Source: SXOA01 sp964444865 (GTDB taxonomy: Bacteria; Planctomycetota; Planctomycetia; Pirellulales; Pirellulaceae). Taken from it: a DNA stretch of 28,143 nucleotides. Location: positions 1 through 28,143 of the forward strand of contig CAYUJE010000033.1 in the NCBI GenBank assembly GCA_964444865.1, written 5' to 3'. This document shows, piece after piece, positions 17,201-24,270 of this stretch. The notes beneath the pieces are model-generated. The model worked only from the letters and a program-made list of their open reading frames with translations. It made no database searches and was not told the DNA's origin. Every line of letters starts with the position of its first letter. The first letter of the stretch is position 1. The translations under genes and the position numbers were made by a program.

Positions 17201-17314
17201 AAGCGCGAACACGATGTACAAGAGGACTCGCAGCCGCGGACCGACTGCCCGGACATACTTCTGTTTACGCGGCAGCGCAGGCTCAGCCGCGGATTGTGCC
17301 AAGGTACTGGACAT
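14270..17314 (-). CDS. Membrane-anchored pentahaem c-type cytochrome (c554-like) with C-terminal TPR
   Basis: A 1014-aa fusion. The N-terminal ~195 residues hold five membrane segments (about 28-50, 63-95, 104-127, 142-164, 171-192). Histidines H75 and H93 lie in segment 2, and H148 and H162 in segment 4; the 14-residue step in segment 4 is reminiscent of haem-b ligands. Next is an exported region with five CxxCH haem c sites: CLKCH (235), CAGCH (285), CTVCH (318), CSTCH (388) and CAGCH (438), in the manner of cytochrome c554-type multihaem proteins. A beta-rich region follows (about 500-740), then TPR-like helical repeats (EEVFKKVAALGRYDGHVNLARIY, GHLEDAIQNFRSVL, ETAHFNLSQIYKAL) and a low-complexity tail. 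I infer electron transfer between the membrane and the periplasm; the donor and acceptor are unknown. It heads a tight three-gene run. The start at 17314 lacks a strong Shine-Dalgarno site. Confidence 0.92.
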   Translation of the reverse strand: MSSTLAQSAAEPALPRKQKYVRAVGPRLRVLLYIVFALVALLTANSLFLFSISMLEWVTRATYQDYFYLCMFALHIALGLALIVPFVAFGLIHMVTSWGRKNKRAIRIGYALLAAGIVVLVSGLLLMRIEGLFDLKHPASRMTVYWLHVLCPVAAGWLYWLHRLAGPKIKWRIGITYGAVVAALVGGMVILRTQDPRGWNRPGSVDGKKYFEPSLVTTNDGKFIKEQTLMMDSYCLKCHQDAYQGWFHSAHHFSSFNNPAYLASVRETREVALKRDGNVKASRWCAGCHDPVPFLSGKFDDPKFDLVNDPTSHAGITCTVCHAVTHVNSTKGNADYVIEEPVHYPFATSTNPVLQYINNQLVKAKPSFHKQTFLKPFHKEPDKAAEFCSTCHKVHLPKELNHYKDFLRGQNHYDTYLLSGVAHGSQSFYFPPKTQRKCAGCHMNLVASSDFGAKDFDDTGKLTIHNHLFPAANTAIAFFKKKMPSDDTHAPYLGEVPPGFQPDFEAASKTHQDFLKESVRVDIFALRERPPGSAGDERSLVLGKLHAPLRPVQPVLKPGETYLLETVIRTLKLGHPLTQGTVDSNEMWMDVIVKSGDKVIGRSGGMDAKGEVDRYAHFVNVFMLDRNGNRINRRNPQDIFTPLYNHQIPPGAGWVVHFRLDVPAKEKLSGPITIEAKLQYRKFDQEYVDFFTRAAKEGDKPFPGFNPRRPASEPVVNNFPITTMAADKITLPVEGFEAKVTNPASPIKDEWQRWNDYGIGLFLEGKKGELRQSEEVFKKVAALGRYDGHVNLARIYQTEGRLDEATEMLTLAAASKAEDLPVWTVNWLKGRVNAQQGHLEDAIQNFRSVLTDRSEIMIKRGYDFSKDYRVINDIGTACYDLSKKLRGESQLAERQRLREEARDWFLQTLSLDSENETAHFNLSQIYKALGEEELAQKHATLHERYKADDNAGDRPIALAKQKYPHAKPAAEAVVIYQLHRRGAPELPAAAASESAKTPSPGSLPAGTAAVGKAP

Positions 17315-17448
17315 GGAAAATCGCTTTCAAGATTTCGTAAAAGGGACTCTGAAGGAGCCCCCGAAGGGAACCAGCAAGAAAAACGCACGCCTTAAGCGGG
17401 CCGCGGCTTCGAGAGCGCGCAGCCCCAATTACGTTCGCTGAGTTCGAC

Positions 17449-17841
17449 CTAGAAGGATGGCGGGCGTTCCAAAGGAGACCGGTAGCCGGAGCAGGGCTCT
17501 GCGCGAGTGGCTAACCAGTCGTGGTTCGGAATCCCCGCTTCAAGATGAAGCGATTCACCAAAGAGAGCCAGCGGTTTTTCGCTGGGGCTGCTGCTAACAG
17601 GAACTGGCGGCGAAGGAACCTGCGGCACTTCGCCCCGACAGGCTGGGGTGTTGCAAGGGGTTTTCATCGGCATCGGCATTTTCAAATGCGAACCGCGCGG
17701 CACCACATAATCGCCGCAACTCGCCTGGCAGGTGCCGCCCGTCAGGATCATCGCCAGCCCCAAGCAGAACATTCCCACGAGACCGCGAGCGGCCATGCGC
17801 GAAAACCGAACTGTCTTTTCAAAAGCCACGATTCCACCCAT
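17449..17841 (-). CDS. Small secreted Cys-containing protein, CGDYV family (copy B)
   Basis: A 130-aa predicted secreted protein with the same plan as the protein at 11885-12388: hydrophobic leader ending GTCQA, mature start SCGDYV (cleavage after A40), then CNTPAC (C63, C68) matching the CxxPxC spacing of CRGPNC and CQGPNC, a Pro/Ser-rich middle and the tail LERPPSF. The start is uncertain: ATG 17841 gives a rather long leader, ATG 17796 (MAARGLVGM) a shorter, standard one; neither has a clear ribosome site. It lies 134 bases upstream of the pentahaem cytochrome gene on the same strand, so it may be the first gene of that operon or stand just before it. Function unknown. Confidence 0.75.
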   Translation of the reverse strand: MGGIVAFEKTVRFSRMAARGLVGMFCLGLAMILTGGTCQASCGDYVVPRGSHLKMPMPMKTPCNTPACRGEVPQVPSPPVPVSSSPSEKPLALFGESLHLEAGIPNHDWLATRAEPCSGYRSPLERPPSF

Positions 17842-18006
17842 TGAAAGCCAGACTACCTACGTGGAGCGACCAAGAACGGTTCGCCGAATGAACGCAGATT
17901 TGCTTCTCAACACGGATATCTTAAAGGGTGATTGGGCTTGGGTCAAGGAAAAACGCACCAGAGCGAGTGAAATTAGGCGATGAAAGCGCTTCCTTGGCCC
18001 GCAAAT

Positions 18007-18029
18007 GTCCGCTCAGGGAGAGAGCGGAC
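18007..18029. repeat. Short perfect hairpin after the propeller gene
   Basis: GTCCGCTC (18007-18014) and GAGCGGAC (18022-18029) are perfect 8-base reverse complements with a 7-base loop. It starts 12 bases beyond the stop of the minus-strand propeller gene. No T-run follows, so it is not a standard intrinsic terminator; it may stabilise the 3' end or be a REP-like repeat. Confidence 0.6.
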
Positions 18030-18041
18030 TACACTGGCGGA

Positions 18042-19295
18042 CTATTTTCCCAGGCAATACAGGTACTCGTTCGACCGTAGCAGCAGTTTGTCATCGACAA
18101 CGGCAGGGCTGGCGTTGAAAACAGTGGCATCGAGCGGAGCATTGTGGGCCAAAAGATGGAATTTTGGATCTGCAGACACGACGTAAACGCCCCGATTTCG
18201 GCTGACGTAGTAGACCTTGTCACCTGCGAGGACTGCCGAGGCGTAAATCCGGTCGGCCGTTGACTGCAGGCGTTCCTCGTAAAGGATTTCGCCAGTCTTG
18301 GCATTAGCACAGTAAACGATTCCCCGGCTTTCGTGCGCCCAATAAAGGTGACCCTTATAAAACACAGGCGAAGATACGTTGCTCCCTTTTCCCATTTCCC
18401 ACAGGGGAGAGACCTTCCCTGCGCCGCCGGCTTTCACTGCCACTCCCATCCCCGAACGGGCGCCAATGGCATAAACGATGTCATCATGAGCCAACACGGT
18501 CGGGCAGACATAGTCCCGCACCCCGGGGCATCGCCAGACTGGCTCGCCAGTTTCGGCATCGTAGGCCAGAATTTCCGCCTGGCTACTGATGACAACCTCG
18601 GTCTTGCCGCTGGTGGGAGTGACGAGAACGGGGGAACTCCAGGATCTTCTGATTCCTGTTCGCTTCCATTTCTCCTCGCCTGTTTTTTGATCAAGGGCGA
18701 CGATCGCTCCGCATTCAACGCTGGCGTTAACAATCACCATGTCTTTGAACAACACGGGTGAAGTCGCCGAACCCCAGCCGTCGGTGTTGGTTCCGACGGA
18801 CTGCGACCATTTCGATTTGCCGTCGAGGGTAAAGGCTTGGACGCCGTTTTTTCCCAGGAACGCAAAGAGCAAAGTGCCGTCGGAGGCGAGGGTAGAGGAG
18901 GCATAGCCATGCAGGGCTTGGAATCCGCGAAAATTCTGCTCGGGAAGGGAGGCCCTCTCGGAAACTTTCCAACCAGGCTCGCCTGATTTGAAGTCAAACG
19001 AAAGGACGTGGCGAACAAGGGCCGACTGGTCTCCGGGACTTTTTTCGTCCTCGCCGTAACCGCTGTAGCAGGTCAGAAAGACTTTGCCCCCAACCACGAT
19101 GGGACTGGAGGAACCGGGGCCGGGGAGCTTCTGCTTCCAGACGACGCCGCTCGAATTGTTCCAAGCCGTGGGAGTGCCGGTGTCAGCGCTTGCTCCGTCC
19201 CGATTGGGCCCGCGAAACTGCGGCCAATCGGCAGCCAACGCAGGAAATGAGCAGAGGGCGAGTGAGAGAGCGAACAGAAAGGTGCGGCGCGCCAT
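18042..19295 (-). CDS. Secreted PQQ-like beta-propeller (WD40-like) repeat protein
   Basis: A 417-aa exported protein. ATG 19295 has GAGG eight bases upstream and gives the signal peptide MARRTFLFALSLALCSFPAL with cleavage near ALAA. The mature protein begins DWPQFRGPNRDG, the usual opening of planctomycete PQQ-like propeller proteins. Repeated blades follow: SSSPIVVGGKVFLTCY, LSFDFKSGEPGWKV, ATSPVLFKDMVIVNA, VALDQKTGEEKWKR, LAYDAETGEPVWRC, SSPVFYKGHLYWAH, YCANAKTGEILYEE. These are outer-membrane BamB/PQQ-dehydrogenase-like blades. I see no extra catalytic domain, and binding of PQQ is not shown. It precedes the CGDYV/cytochrome cluster on the same strand with about 200 bases between, so it may or may not be co-transcribed. 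Confidence 0.92.
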   Translation of the reverse strand: MARRTFLFALSLALCSFPALAADWPQFRGPNRDGASADTGTPTAWNNSSGVVWKQKLPGPGSSSPIVVGGKVFLTCYSGYGEDEKSPGDQSALVRHVLSFDFKSGEPGWKVSERASLPEQNFRGFQALHGYASSTLASDGTLLFAFLGKNGVQAFTLDGKSKWSQSVGTNTDGWGSATSPVLFKDMVIVNASVECGAIVALDQKTGEEKWKRTGIRRSWSSPVLVTPTSGKTEVVISSQAEILAYDAETGEPVWRCPGVRDYVCPTVLAHDDIVYAIGARSGMGVAVKAGGAGKVSPLWEMGKGSNVSSPVFYKGHLYWAHESRGIVYCANAKTGEILYEERLQSTADRIYASAVLAGDKVYYVSRNRGVYVVSADPKFHLLAHNAPLDATVFNASPAVVDDKLLLRSNEYLYCLGK

Positions 19296-19442
19296 AAGCT
19301 TGTCCTCGTGGAAGTGAAGAACTCCTATTGTGGCCGCCAACAGCTGCCAATCGCAAGTTCCCAAATTGGCTTTTCAAGAAGAAATCGTGAGTAAAGCGGT
19401 AATGAAGGGATCCTCGTCATCGAGGCAAATCAAATCCAAAGA

Positions 19443-19637
19443 CTACTTTGGCAAGTTCTCGCCGTCGGATGCGAGTCCTTGGGATTTTTTCGGATGGGTC
19501 TTGGGGGGACGAAGTTGCTCCCCGTGATCCAAACGGCACCAACACAGCGGACAAAAGAAATAAATCTCTCCCTTGACCGGCTTGATCGGCTGCTGACATT
19601 TGGGGCAAGTTGTTTCTGGGATTGAGTTTCCGTTCAT
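19443..19637 (-). CDS. Small zinc-ribbon protein
   Basis: A 64-aa protein with CPKC (C11, C14) and CPLCWC (C29, C32, C34), spaced as a zinc ribbon, and a basic-then-acidic hydrophilic tail ending ENLPK. The ATG at 19637 is chosen because it places the first cysteine pair near the N-terminus; the open frame reaches 19781 but that extension is unlike protein sequence. No ribosome site is evident. It lies on the minus strand before the propeller gene, divergent from lysA. Role unknown; small zinc ribbons often bind nucleic acid or other proteins. Confidence 0.55.
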   Translation of the reverse strand: MNGNSIPETTCPKCQQPIKPVKGEIYFFCPLCWCRLDHGEQLRPPKTHPKKSQGLASDGENLPK

Positions 19638-19855
19638 TTTGGTCGGTTGCCGGGAAGGTGCGCACGATAAGTCCCTATTATTTAGAATCGCAATCGGCGC
19701 CCAAAACCGGGTCGGAATTCCGGAAAGATTTTTAGAAATTTGCCGCTGGATCGAAATTCCTGGGAATACACGCCTACTCACTCCCTTTCCCCCCGTCCGA
19801 CTTTGCGTTAAATGGAGGGATACTTTCCACTTGTTCTTCCTCGCCTGGATGAGTC

Positions 19856-21124
19856 ATGCCTTCCGCACCTACCTTCCCAACCATTCGCCGCGAAATCGCC
19901 GGAGTCCCAGTCGCCGATCTGGCGCGCGACTTTGGAACTCCCACCTACGTTTATGACGGGGCCAAAATTCTGGAGCGGGTGGAAGACCTGCGGCAGTTCG
20001 ACGTCATTCGCTATGCGCAAAAGGCCTGCTCGAATCTGGCAATTCTTGACTTGGTCCGCCGGAATGGCGTGGTGGTTGATGCAGTCAGCGCGGGGGAGAT
20101 CCGCCGGGCGATGGCGGCTGGATATAAGGCGGGGGGGGATCATCCCGAAATCGTCTATACGGCAGATATCTTTGACCGAGAAGTGCTGGGGCTTGTCGTC
20201 GAGCACGATATCCACGTCAACTGCGGCTCGCCGGACATGATCGATCAACTTGGTGAAAAAGCACCGGGCCGAAATATCACGCTCCGCATCAACCCCGGCT
20301 TTGGCCATGGGCATAGCCAGAAGACGAATACTGGCGGCGAGCAGTCCAAGCATGGCATCTGGCATGCGCAGCTTGATGATTGCCTGCAGCGAGCTGATCG
20401 TCACGGCCTGATGATCAGTGGCATTCACATGCACATCGGCAGCGGTACCGACCTGGAGCACCTCGCTCAGGTCTGCGGCTCATTGGAGAAAACGGCTCTC
20501 GCCGTCGGCCGGAGCATCACCAATATCAGTGCCGGCGGTGGGCTGCCAATTCCCTATAACGACAAGCAGACCTACGTCAACCTGCCCGAATATTTCGGAC
20601 TGTGGGACGCTACCCGCAAACGGCTGGAGGAGAAGCTCGGACACAAACTGACGCTGGAGATTGAGCCGGGCCGCTACCTCGTCGCCGAGAGCGGCTACCT
20701 GATTAGCGAAATCCGGGCCATCAAGCAGATGGGGGACAACACGTTCTATCTGCTCGACGCTGGCTTCAACAACCTGGCCCGGCCGATTCTTTACGGTGCC
20801 TATCACCCCATGTCCATCGTTCCCAAGGATGGAGCGAAGGAACGGGCGACGCGCGATGTCGTCGTCGGCGGTCCGCTCTGCGAATCGGGGGACATCTTCA
20901 CGCAGGAAGAAGGGGGATTCGTCTGCAAACGGACCCTACCAGCCGCCAGCATCGGCGAGTACCTCGTCCTGGAACGAGCCGGCGCCTACGGCTTTGTGAT
21001 GTCCAGCAACTACAACAGCAAGCCCCTCGCCGCCGAAGTCCTCATCCAAAACGGCAAAGCCCAACTCATCCGCGAGCGGCAGACGTTTGAGGACATCATC
21101 CGAGGAGAGCGGATTCCCAAGTAG
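19856..21124 (+). CDS. lysA: Diaminopimelate decarboxylase
   Basis: A 422-aa PLP enzyme of fold type III that converts meso-diaminopimelate to lysine, the last step of lysine synthesis. Visible marks: the PLP lysine K56 in IRYAQKACSN, VDAVSAGEIRRA, the SKHGI segment, HMHIGSGTDL, the glycine loop SAGGGLPIPY that holds the phosphate, EPGRYLVAESG, and GPLCESGD with the substrate-side cysteine. Length fits the family. ATG 19856 has GGATGAG a few bases upstream. The usual YAxKAN form of the active-site loop is YAQKACSN here. It is a single gene, divergent from the zinc-ribbon gene and convergent with dedA, and is followed 9 bases after its stop by a long palindrome that probably forms its 3' end. 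Confidence 0.95.
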   Translation: MPSAPTFPTIRREIAGVPVADLARDFGTPTYVYDGAKILERVEDLRQFDVIRYAQKACSNLAILDLVRRNGVVVDAVSAGEIRRAMAAGYKAGGDHPEIVYTADIFDREVLGLVVEHDIHVNCGSPDMIDQLGEKAPGRNITLRINPGFGHGHSQKTNTGGEQSKHGIWHAQLDDCLQRADRHGLMISGIHMHIGSGTDLEHLAQVCGSLEKTALAVGRSITNISAGGGLPIPYNDKQTYVNLPEYFGLWDATRKRLEEKLGHKLTLEIEPGRYLVAESGYLISEIRAIKQMGDNTFYLLDAGFNNLARPILYGAYHPMSIVPKDGAKERATRDVVVGGPLCESGDIFTQEEGGFVCKRTLPAASIGEYLVLERAGAYGFVMSSNYNSKPLAAEVLIQNGKAQLIRERQTFEDIIRGERIPK

Positions 21125-21132
21125 TGCTCGCT

Positions 21133-21209
21133 GGGGTCGGGAGGTGTTTTCGCGGTGTGTAAATGTGGTTAGCCCACAGATTCATACCGCGAAAACACCT
21201 CCTGACCCC
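21133..21209. repeat. GGGGTCGGGA palindromic element, copy 1
   Basis: Arms 21133-21156 and 21186-21209 (24 bases each) are reverse complements except for one pair, G21139 with T21203, which is a G-U wobble in a plus-strand RNA. The loop is 29 bases. It begins 9 bases after the lysA stop. Copies 2 and 3 are at 21273-21348 and 24748-24820. Confidence 0.9.
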
Positions 21210-21272
21210 GTTTGTGGGGCTGGCCAAAAAGTGTTCTGTCTCGAGAAGTGCTTCTTGGAGCGCTGTGCGAAC

Positions 21273-21348
21273 GGGGTCGGGAAAGGTTTTCGCGGGCCTA
21301 GTTTTCGCTCAACAAACCGTTAGGGCTGCGAAAACCCTTCCCGACCCC
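21273..21348. repeat. GGGGTCGGGA palindromic element, copy 2
   Basis: Arms 21273-21293 and 21328-21348 (21 bases each) are reverse complements except for A21284 opposite C21337, which becomes a U-G wobble in a minus-strand RNA. The loop is 34 bases and unlike that of copy 1. The right arm ends on the last base of the dedA stop codon, so the element directly follows dedA and probably shapes its 3' end. Confidence 0.9.
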
Positions 21349-22007
21349 TACGCTTTCACTTCCGCCTCAGCCGGCTTTGCCATAAAGAAGCGATGGCGGA
21401 GGAACTCAAACACCATTGGCAGAACAGAGACGAAGACGATCCCAATGACAACGATTTCAAAATTCTCTTTCACAAGCGGAATCTCTCCCAGGAAGTAACC
21501 CGCCAGCGTCATGCTCAGCACCCACAGTGCTCCGCCGAGAATGTTGTAGAGCAGAAACTTGGCGTAGTTCATCTTTCCCACGCCGGCGACGAACGGGGCA
21601 AAGGTCCGGACGATGGGAACGAAGCGGGCCAGGATAATCGTCATTGGGCCGTACTTGGCGTAAAAATCTTCAGTCCGCTTCAGATGAGCTGGATTGAGCC
21701 AGCGCGAGAACTTGCCGCTGAGGACTTTGGGGCCCAGGAAGAGGCCGACGTGATAGTTCACCGTGTCTCCGAGCACCGCAGCGATGAAGAGCAAGCCGCA
21801 GAGCAGCCAGACGTTCAGCGAGCCCAAAGAAGCGACAGCACCCGCGGCGAAGAGGAGCGAATCCCCCGGCAGGAACGGCGTGACGACCAGGCCCGTTTCG
21901 CAGAACACAACCAAGAACAAAATTGCATACGTCCAGCCGCCATAATCGGCCGTCAACTGCCGGAGATGGTCGTCGATGTGCAGGAAGAGTTCGAGAATCT
22001 GGCTCAT
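21348..22007 (-). CDS. DedA family membrane protein (SNARE-associated/VTT domain)
   Basis: A 219-aa inner-membrane protein of the DedA family, whose members act in lipid-carrier recycling, membrane potential and envelope upkeep. Marks: FCETGLVVTPFLPGDSLLFAAG near residue 40, the re-entrant-loop segment with its acidic residue and PGD; GDTVNYHVG; and ARFVPIVRTFAPFVAGVGKMNY near 130, with the arginine pair typical of the family. Five to six hydrophobic segments fit the family length. The start ATG 22007 has no Shine-Dalgarno site directly upstream; instead a 24-base-pair hairpin ends 5 bases before it. The likely partner process (undecaprenyl-phosphate or phospholipid translocation) is by analogy only. 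It is convergent with lysA. Confidence 0.93.
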   Translation of the reverse strand: MSQILELFLHIDDHLRQLTADYGGWTYAILFLVVFCETGLVVTPFLPGDSLLFAAGAVASLGSLNVWLLCGLLFIAAVLGDTVNYHVGLFLGPKVLSGKFSRWLNPAHLKRTEDFYAKYGPMTIILARFVPIVRTFAPFVAGVGKMNYAKFLLYNILGGALWVLSMTLAGYFLGEIPLVKENFEIVVIGIVFVSVLPMVFEFLRHRFFMAKPAEAEVKA

Positions 22008-22012
22008 AGTTT

Positions 22013-22069
22013 GTAGTAATCCGCTTCAGCGGGTTAAGCGACTCCTAACCCGCTGAAGCGGGTTACTAC
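22013..22069. repeat. Long palindrome in the dedA leader
   Basis: Arms 22013-22036 and 22046-22069 (24 bases each) are reverse complements with one imperfect pair; each arm also contains a smaller palindrome (AACCCGCT GA AGCGGGTT). In the minus-strand RNA the loop reads GGAGTCGCT and the 3' arm ends 5 bases before the dedA ATG. It may be a mobile repeat that landed in the leader, a translation control hairpin, or both. Confidence 0.88.
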
Positions 22070-22136
22070 GAACGGATCACTACTATTATAGGCCGCGGTT
22101 TAGAGTTTCTGACGGCCGAATTACTTCTACCAACCC

Positions 22137-23825
22137 TTATTCCGGCAATGGTTTACCGCGAGTTTCCGGGGCGAGCCAGATGATTCCCAGGCCGATCAGG
22201 TAGACGAGGCTCATCGTCGAACAAGCGAGCGGGTAACCCTTGGGGATGGTAATTCCGGCCAAAACGACATCGCTGGTAAACAGCCCCATCAAGTTGCCCG
22301 TCTGCAACACTCCAATGGCCGCCAGGATGCGACCGAAGTTGAAGCCAAAGCCCTGCCCCGTCGCCCGCACATTCGTGCGAAACAGCTCCGGCAGATAGAG
22401 CGGCAGCCAGCCGTAAAACGAGGCCGTGCAAGTCCCGGCCAGGAAAGTGCAGAATAGGAACTGCGAGCCGTAGGTGTGGTTTCCCAGAAATAGCAAATAG
22501 ACCGACGCCAGTGAAACGATGCAAAGTCCAAAATAAGCCATTCGTCGGCCGAACCAATCCCCAGCAAAGGCGGCTAGGATGGTCCCCACGATGGCCCCAA
22601 CGGCCAGCCAGATTTGCGTGAATTCCTTGGCCCGCGGCCGCTCCTTGAGGGCTGCCGCGTATTCGTCCGGCTTCCCTTCGGCTTCGAGCTTCGTCTTCAA
22701 GACTTTCATTTCCCCATCGACCAGCTTGTCCGCCCAGGAGGGTGCCCACTGGGTGGAGCCCCAAGTTCCTAAAAGTGCCACGCCGCTGAGACATGCCGCC
22801 AAGAGCATGCGGCGCAGCGTCGGCCCCCAGGCATCGTTGTTGCCGGAGATTTTGAGGCGCTGGAAGAAACGGACGACCGGATAGGTATAGCCCAGCGTCA
22901 CGACGACGAGCCCCAGAGTCGTCGCGAACAATCGGACGAGGAGCGAATGATCCGCCGCCCAGACGTACACAATCAGGGCCGGTCCCGTGAGTCCCAGCAG
23001 CACCCCCAGCAAATCCTGCGTCGCCCAGTGCGACGTGCTCCCCTTTCCTTTTTCCTTTTCCCACTTTTCCGATTCGGGGACGAAAATCCGGATAAAGAAG
23101 GTGAGGAGTGCCGGAACCGTTCCGAGCAGCATCATCAGCCGCCACCCTTTGTGGGCGACGAGCATATTCACGAAGTTTTCCGGCAGACCGACGCCGAGCA
23201 TCATCGACTCAAACGAGCCAATCAGTTGCAGCAGCACCAGTCCCGCCAGCCCCACCAGCAAGTAACCGACGTTGGCGGCTGCACCAATCAGGCCTGCCAT
23301 AAAGGCCCGCGACTTGTTCGGCCAGACTTCCATGACGAGGGCCACTCCGAGCGACCATTCCCCACCCATCCCCAAAGCGGCGATGAAACGAAGCAGCCCC
23401 ACCTGCCAGGCTTCGCCGACGACGCCGCAAAGGCCAGTGAAGAGTGCGTAGGTCAGCACACTGAGTGTCATCGCACGGACGCGGCCAATCCGGTCTCCCA
23501 GCCAGCCGAAGAGAACGCCCCCGGTTGCCGCACCGACGAGAAATCCTGCGGTAATCACGCCGAACCACAATCCGACCATCGCCTCTTGTTTCTCGGGAGT
23601 CAGGTTCTTGAGTTGCTCGCTCAGCAGGTCCTGCACCGCCGGGCGGCCGACCATCGAAAAAATCCCCATCTCCGCCCCATCGAACAGCCAGCCGAGCAGA
23701 GCCGCTGCCAGAGCCATCCATTTCCCTTTCCCGCTGCCGCTGTCGCCACCGGAAGCGTCGGGAAGATCGTCAGATTTCGGCGACTGATACGGATTCGCCG
23801 GCTTGGAAGGAGTGCTGACAGCCAT
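22137..23825 (-). CDS. Major facilitator superfamily transporter
   Basis: A 562-aa membrane transporter of the MFS, sugar/organic-acid symporter-like branch. After a hydrophilic Pro/Ser-rich N-terminus of about 35 residues comes GWLFDGAEMGIFSMV in helix 1, motif A as GWLGDRIGRVRAM (107-119) in the loop after helix 2, LRFIAALGMGGEWSLGVALV in helix 4, and the half-way repeat GDWFGRR in the second half; about twelve hydrophobic segments are present. An extended hydrophilic loop (MKVLKTKLEAEGKPDEYAAALKERPRAKEF) lies between helices 7 and 8. FDG..E in helix 1 resembles sialate/aromatic-acid porters, but the substrate cannot be read from sequence. The start at 23825 has no Shine-Dalgarno site. It is on the same strand as dedA, 129 bases away, and the two may be separate units because of the leader palindrome between. 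Confidence 0.93.
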   Translation of the reverse strand: MAVSTPSKPANPYQSPKSDDLPDASGGDSGSGKGKWMALAAALLGWLFDGAEMGIFSMVGRPAVQDLLSEQLKNLTPEKQEAMVGLWFGVITAGFLVGAATGGVLFGWLGDRIGRVRAMTLSVLTYALFTGLCGVVGEAWQVGLLRFIAALGMGGEWSLGVALVMEVWPNKSRAFMAGLIGAAANVGYLLVGLAGLVLLQLIGSFESMMLGVGLPENFVNMLVAHKGWRLMMLLGTVPALLTFFIRIFVPESEKWEKEKGKGSTSHWATQDLLGVLLGLTGPALIVYVWAADHSLLVRLFATTLGLVVVTLGYTYPVVRFFQRLKISGNNDAWGPTLRRMLLAACLSGVALLGTWGSTQWAPSWADKLVDGEMKVLKTKLEAEGKPDEYAAALKERPRAKEFTQIWLAVGAIVGTILAAFAGDWFGRRMAYFGLCIVSLASVYLLFLGNHTYGSQFLFCTFLAGTCTASFYGWLPLYLPELFRTNVRATGQGFGFNFGRILAAIGVLQTGNLMGLFTSDVVLAGITIPKGYPLACSTMSLVYLIGLGIIWLAPETRGKPLPE

Positions 23826-23953
23826 GAGTTTGAAATAGGAGAGAGGGAACGGAGGGCTGGGGCCATTCTAGGGGTAAAGAGAGGGCTGCCGCAACCAAGT
23901 TGTCGCTCGGGTACTGATCAGTTGCCGAAAATGCCTAGTACTTGGGGCGGACC

Positions 23954-24148
23954 CTAATCCTTAGACGGGTTTGGGTCAGATACCTGTGAAGTTGACAAGC
24001 TCCACATTCGAGACCAGCCTGCAAATACCTCCCGCTGTTTCCGGCGCTCAGTTTCGCGAACGATCATTCTTCTATCCACCCACCACCGCGCAGCTGGGGC
24101 CACAATCACCGTCACCAGCATCAACTCTCGGATCGAGAAGCGGAACAT
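23954..24148 (-). CDS. Small RFSIREL-type membrane protein
   Basis: A 64-aa protein starting MFRFSIRELMLVTVIV, one hydrophobic segment, then WWVDRRMIVRETERRKQREV, a basic amphipathic helix. Short proteins opening with RFSIRELL...TVVVAL..GWWLDRR are, as far as I know, common in planctomycetes and of unknown function. ATG 24148 has AGGAG seven bases upstream, which decides for this start over the open frame to 24247. The tail after the helix is hydrophilic. It is a type II or N-out single-pass membrane protein by appearance. The hydrophobic stretch is interrupted by APAARWW, so it may be slightly degenerate. Confidence 0.68.
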   Translation of the reverse strand: MFRFSIRELMLVTVIVAPAARWWVDRRMIVRETERRKQREVFAGWSRMWSLSTSQVSDPNPSKD

Positions 24149-24215
24149 AGGGGGACTCCTTTCCGGGCATTGTCGCTCCCGGCGGTCAGCGTTCCCAAGG
24201 TCAACTTCAGAACGG

Positions 24216-24270
24216 AGCTTAGCCCCCGCGTCCACGCGGGGATTCACCGCGTGGACGCGGCGGCTAAGCT
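24216..24270. repeat. GC-rich palindrome (AGCTTAGCC..CCGCGTGG)
   Basis: Arms 24216-24239 and 24247-24270 (24 bases each) are reverse complements with a single mismatch (C-C); the loop is 7 bases. It sits upstream of the RFSIREL protein gene on the other side of its start. No T-run follows on either strand. It has the look of a REP-like dispersed palindrome, one of several types in this window. Confidence 0.88.
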
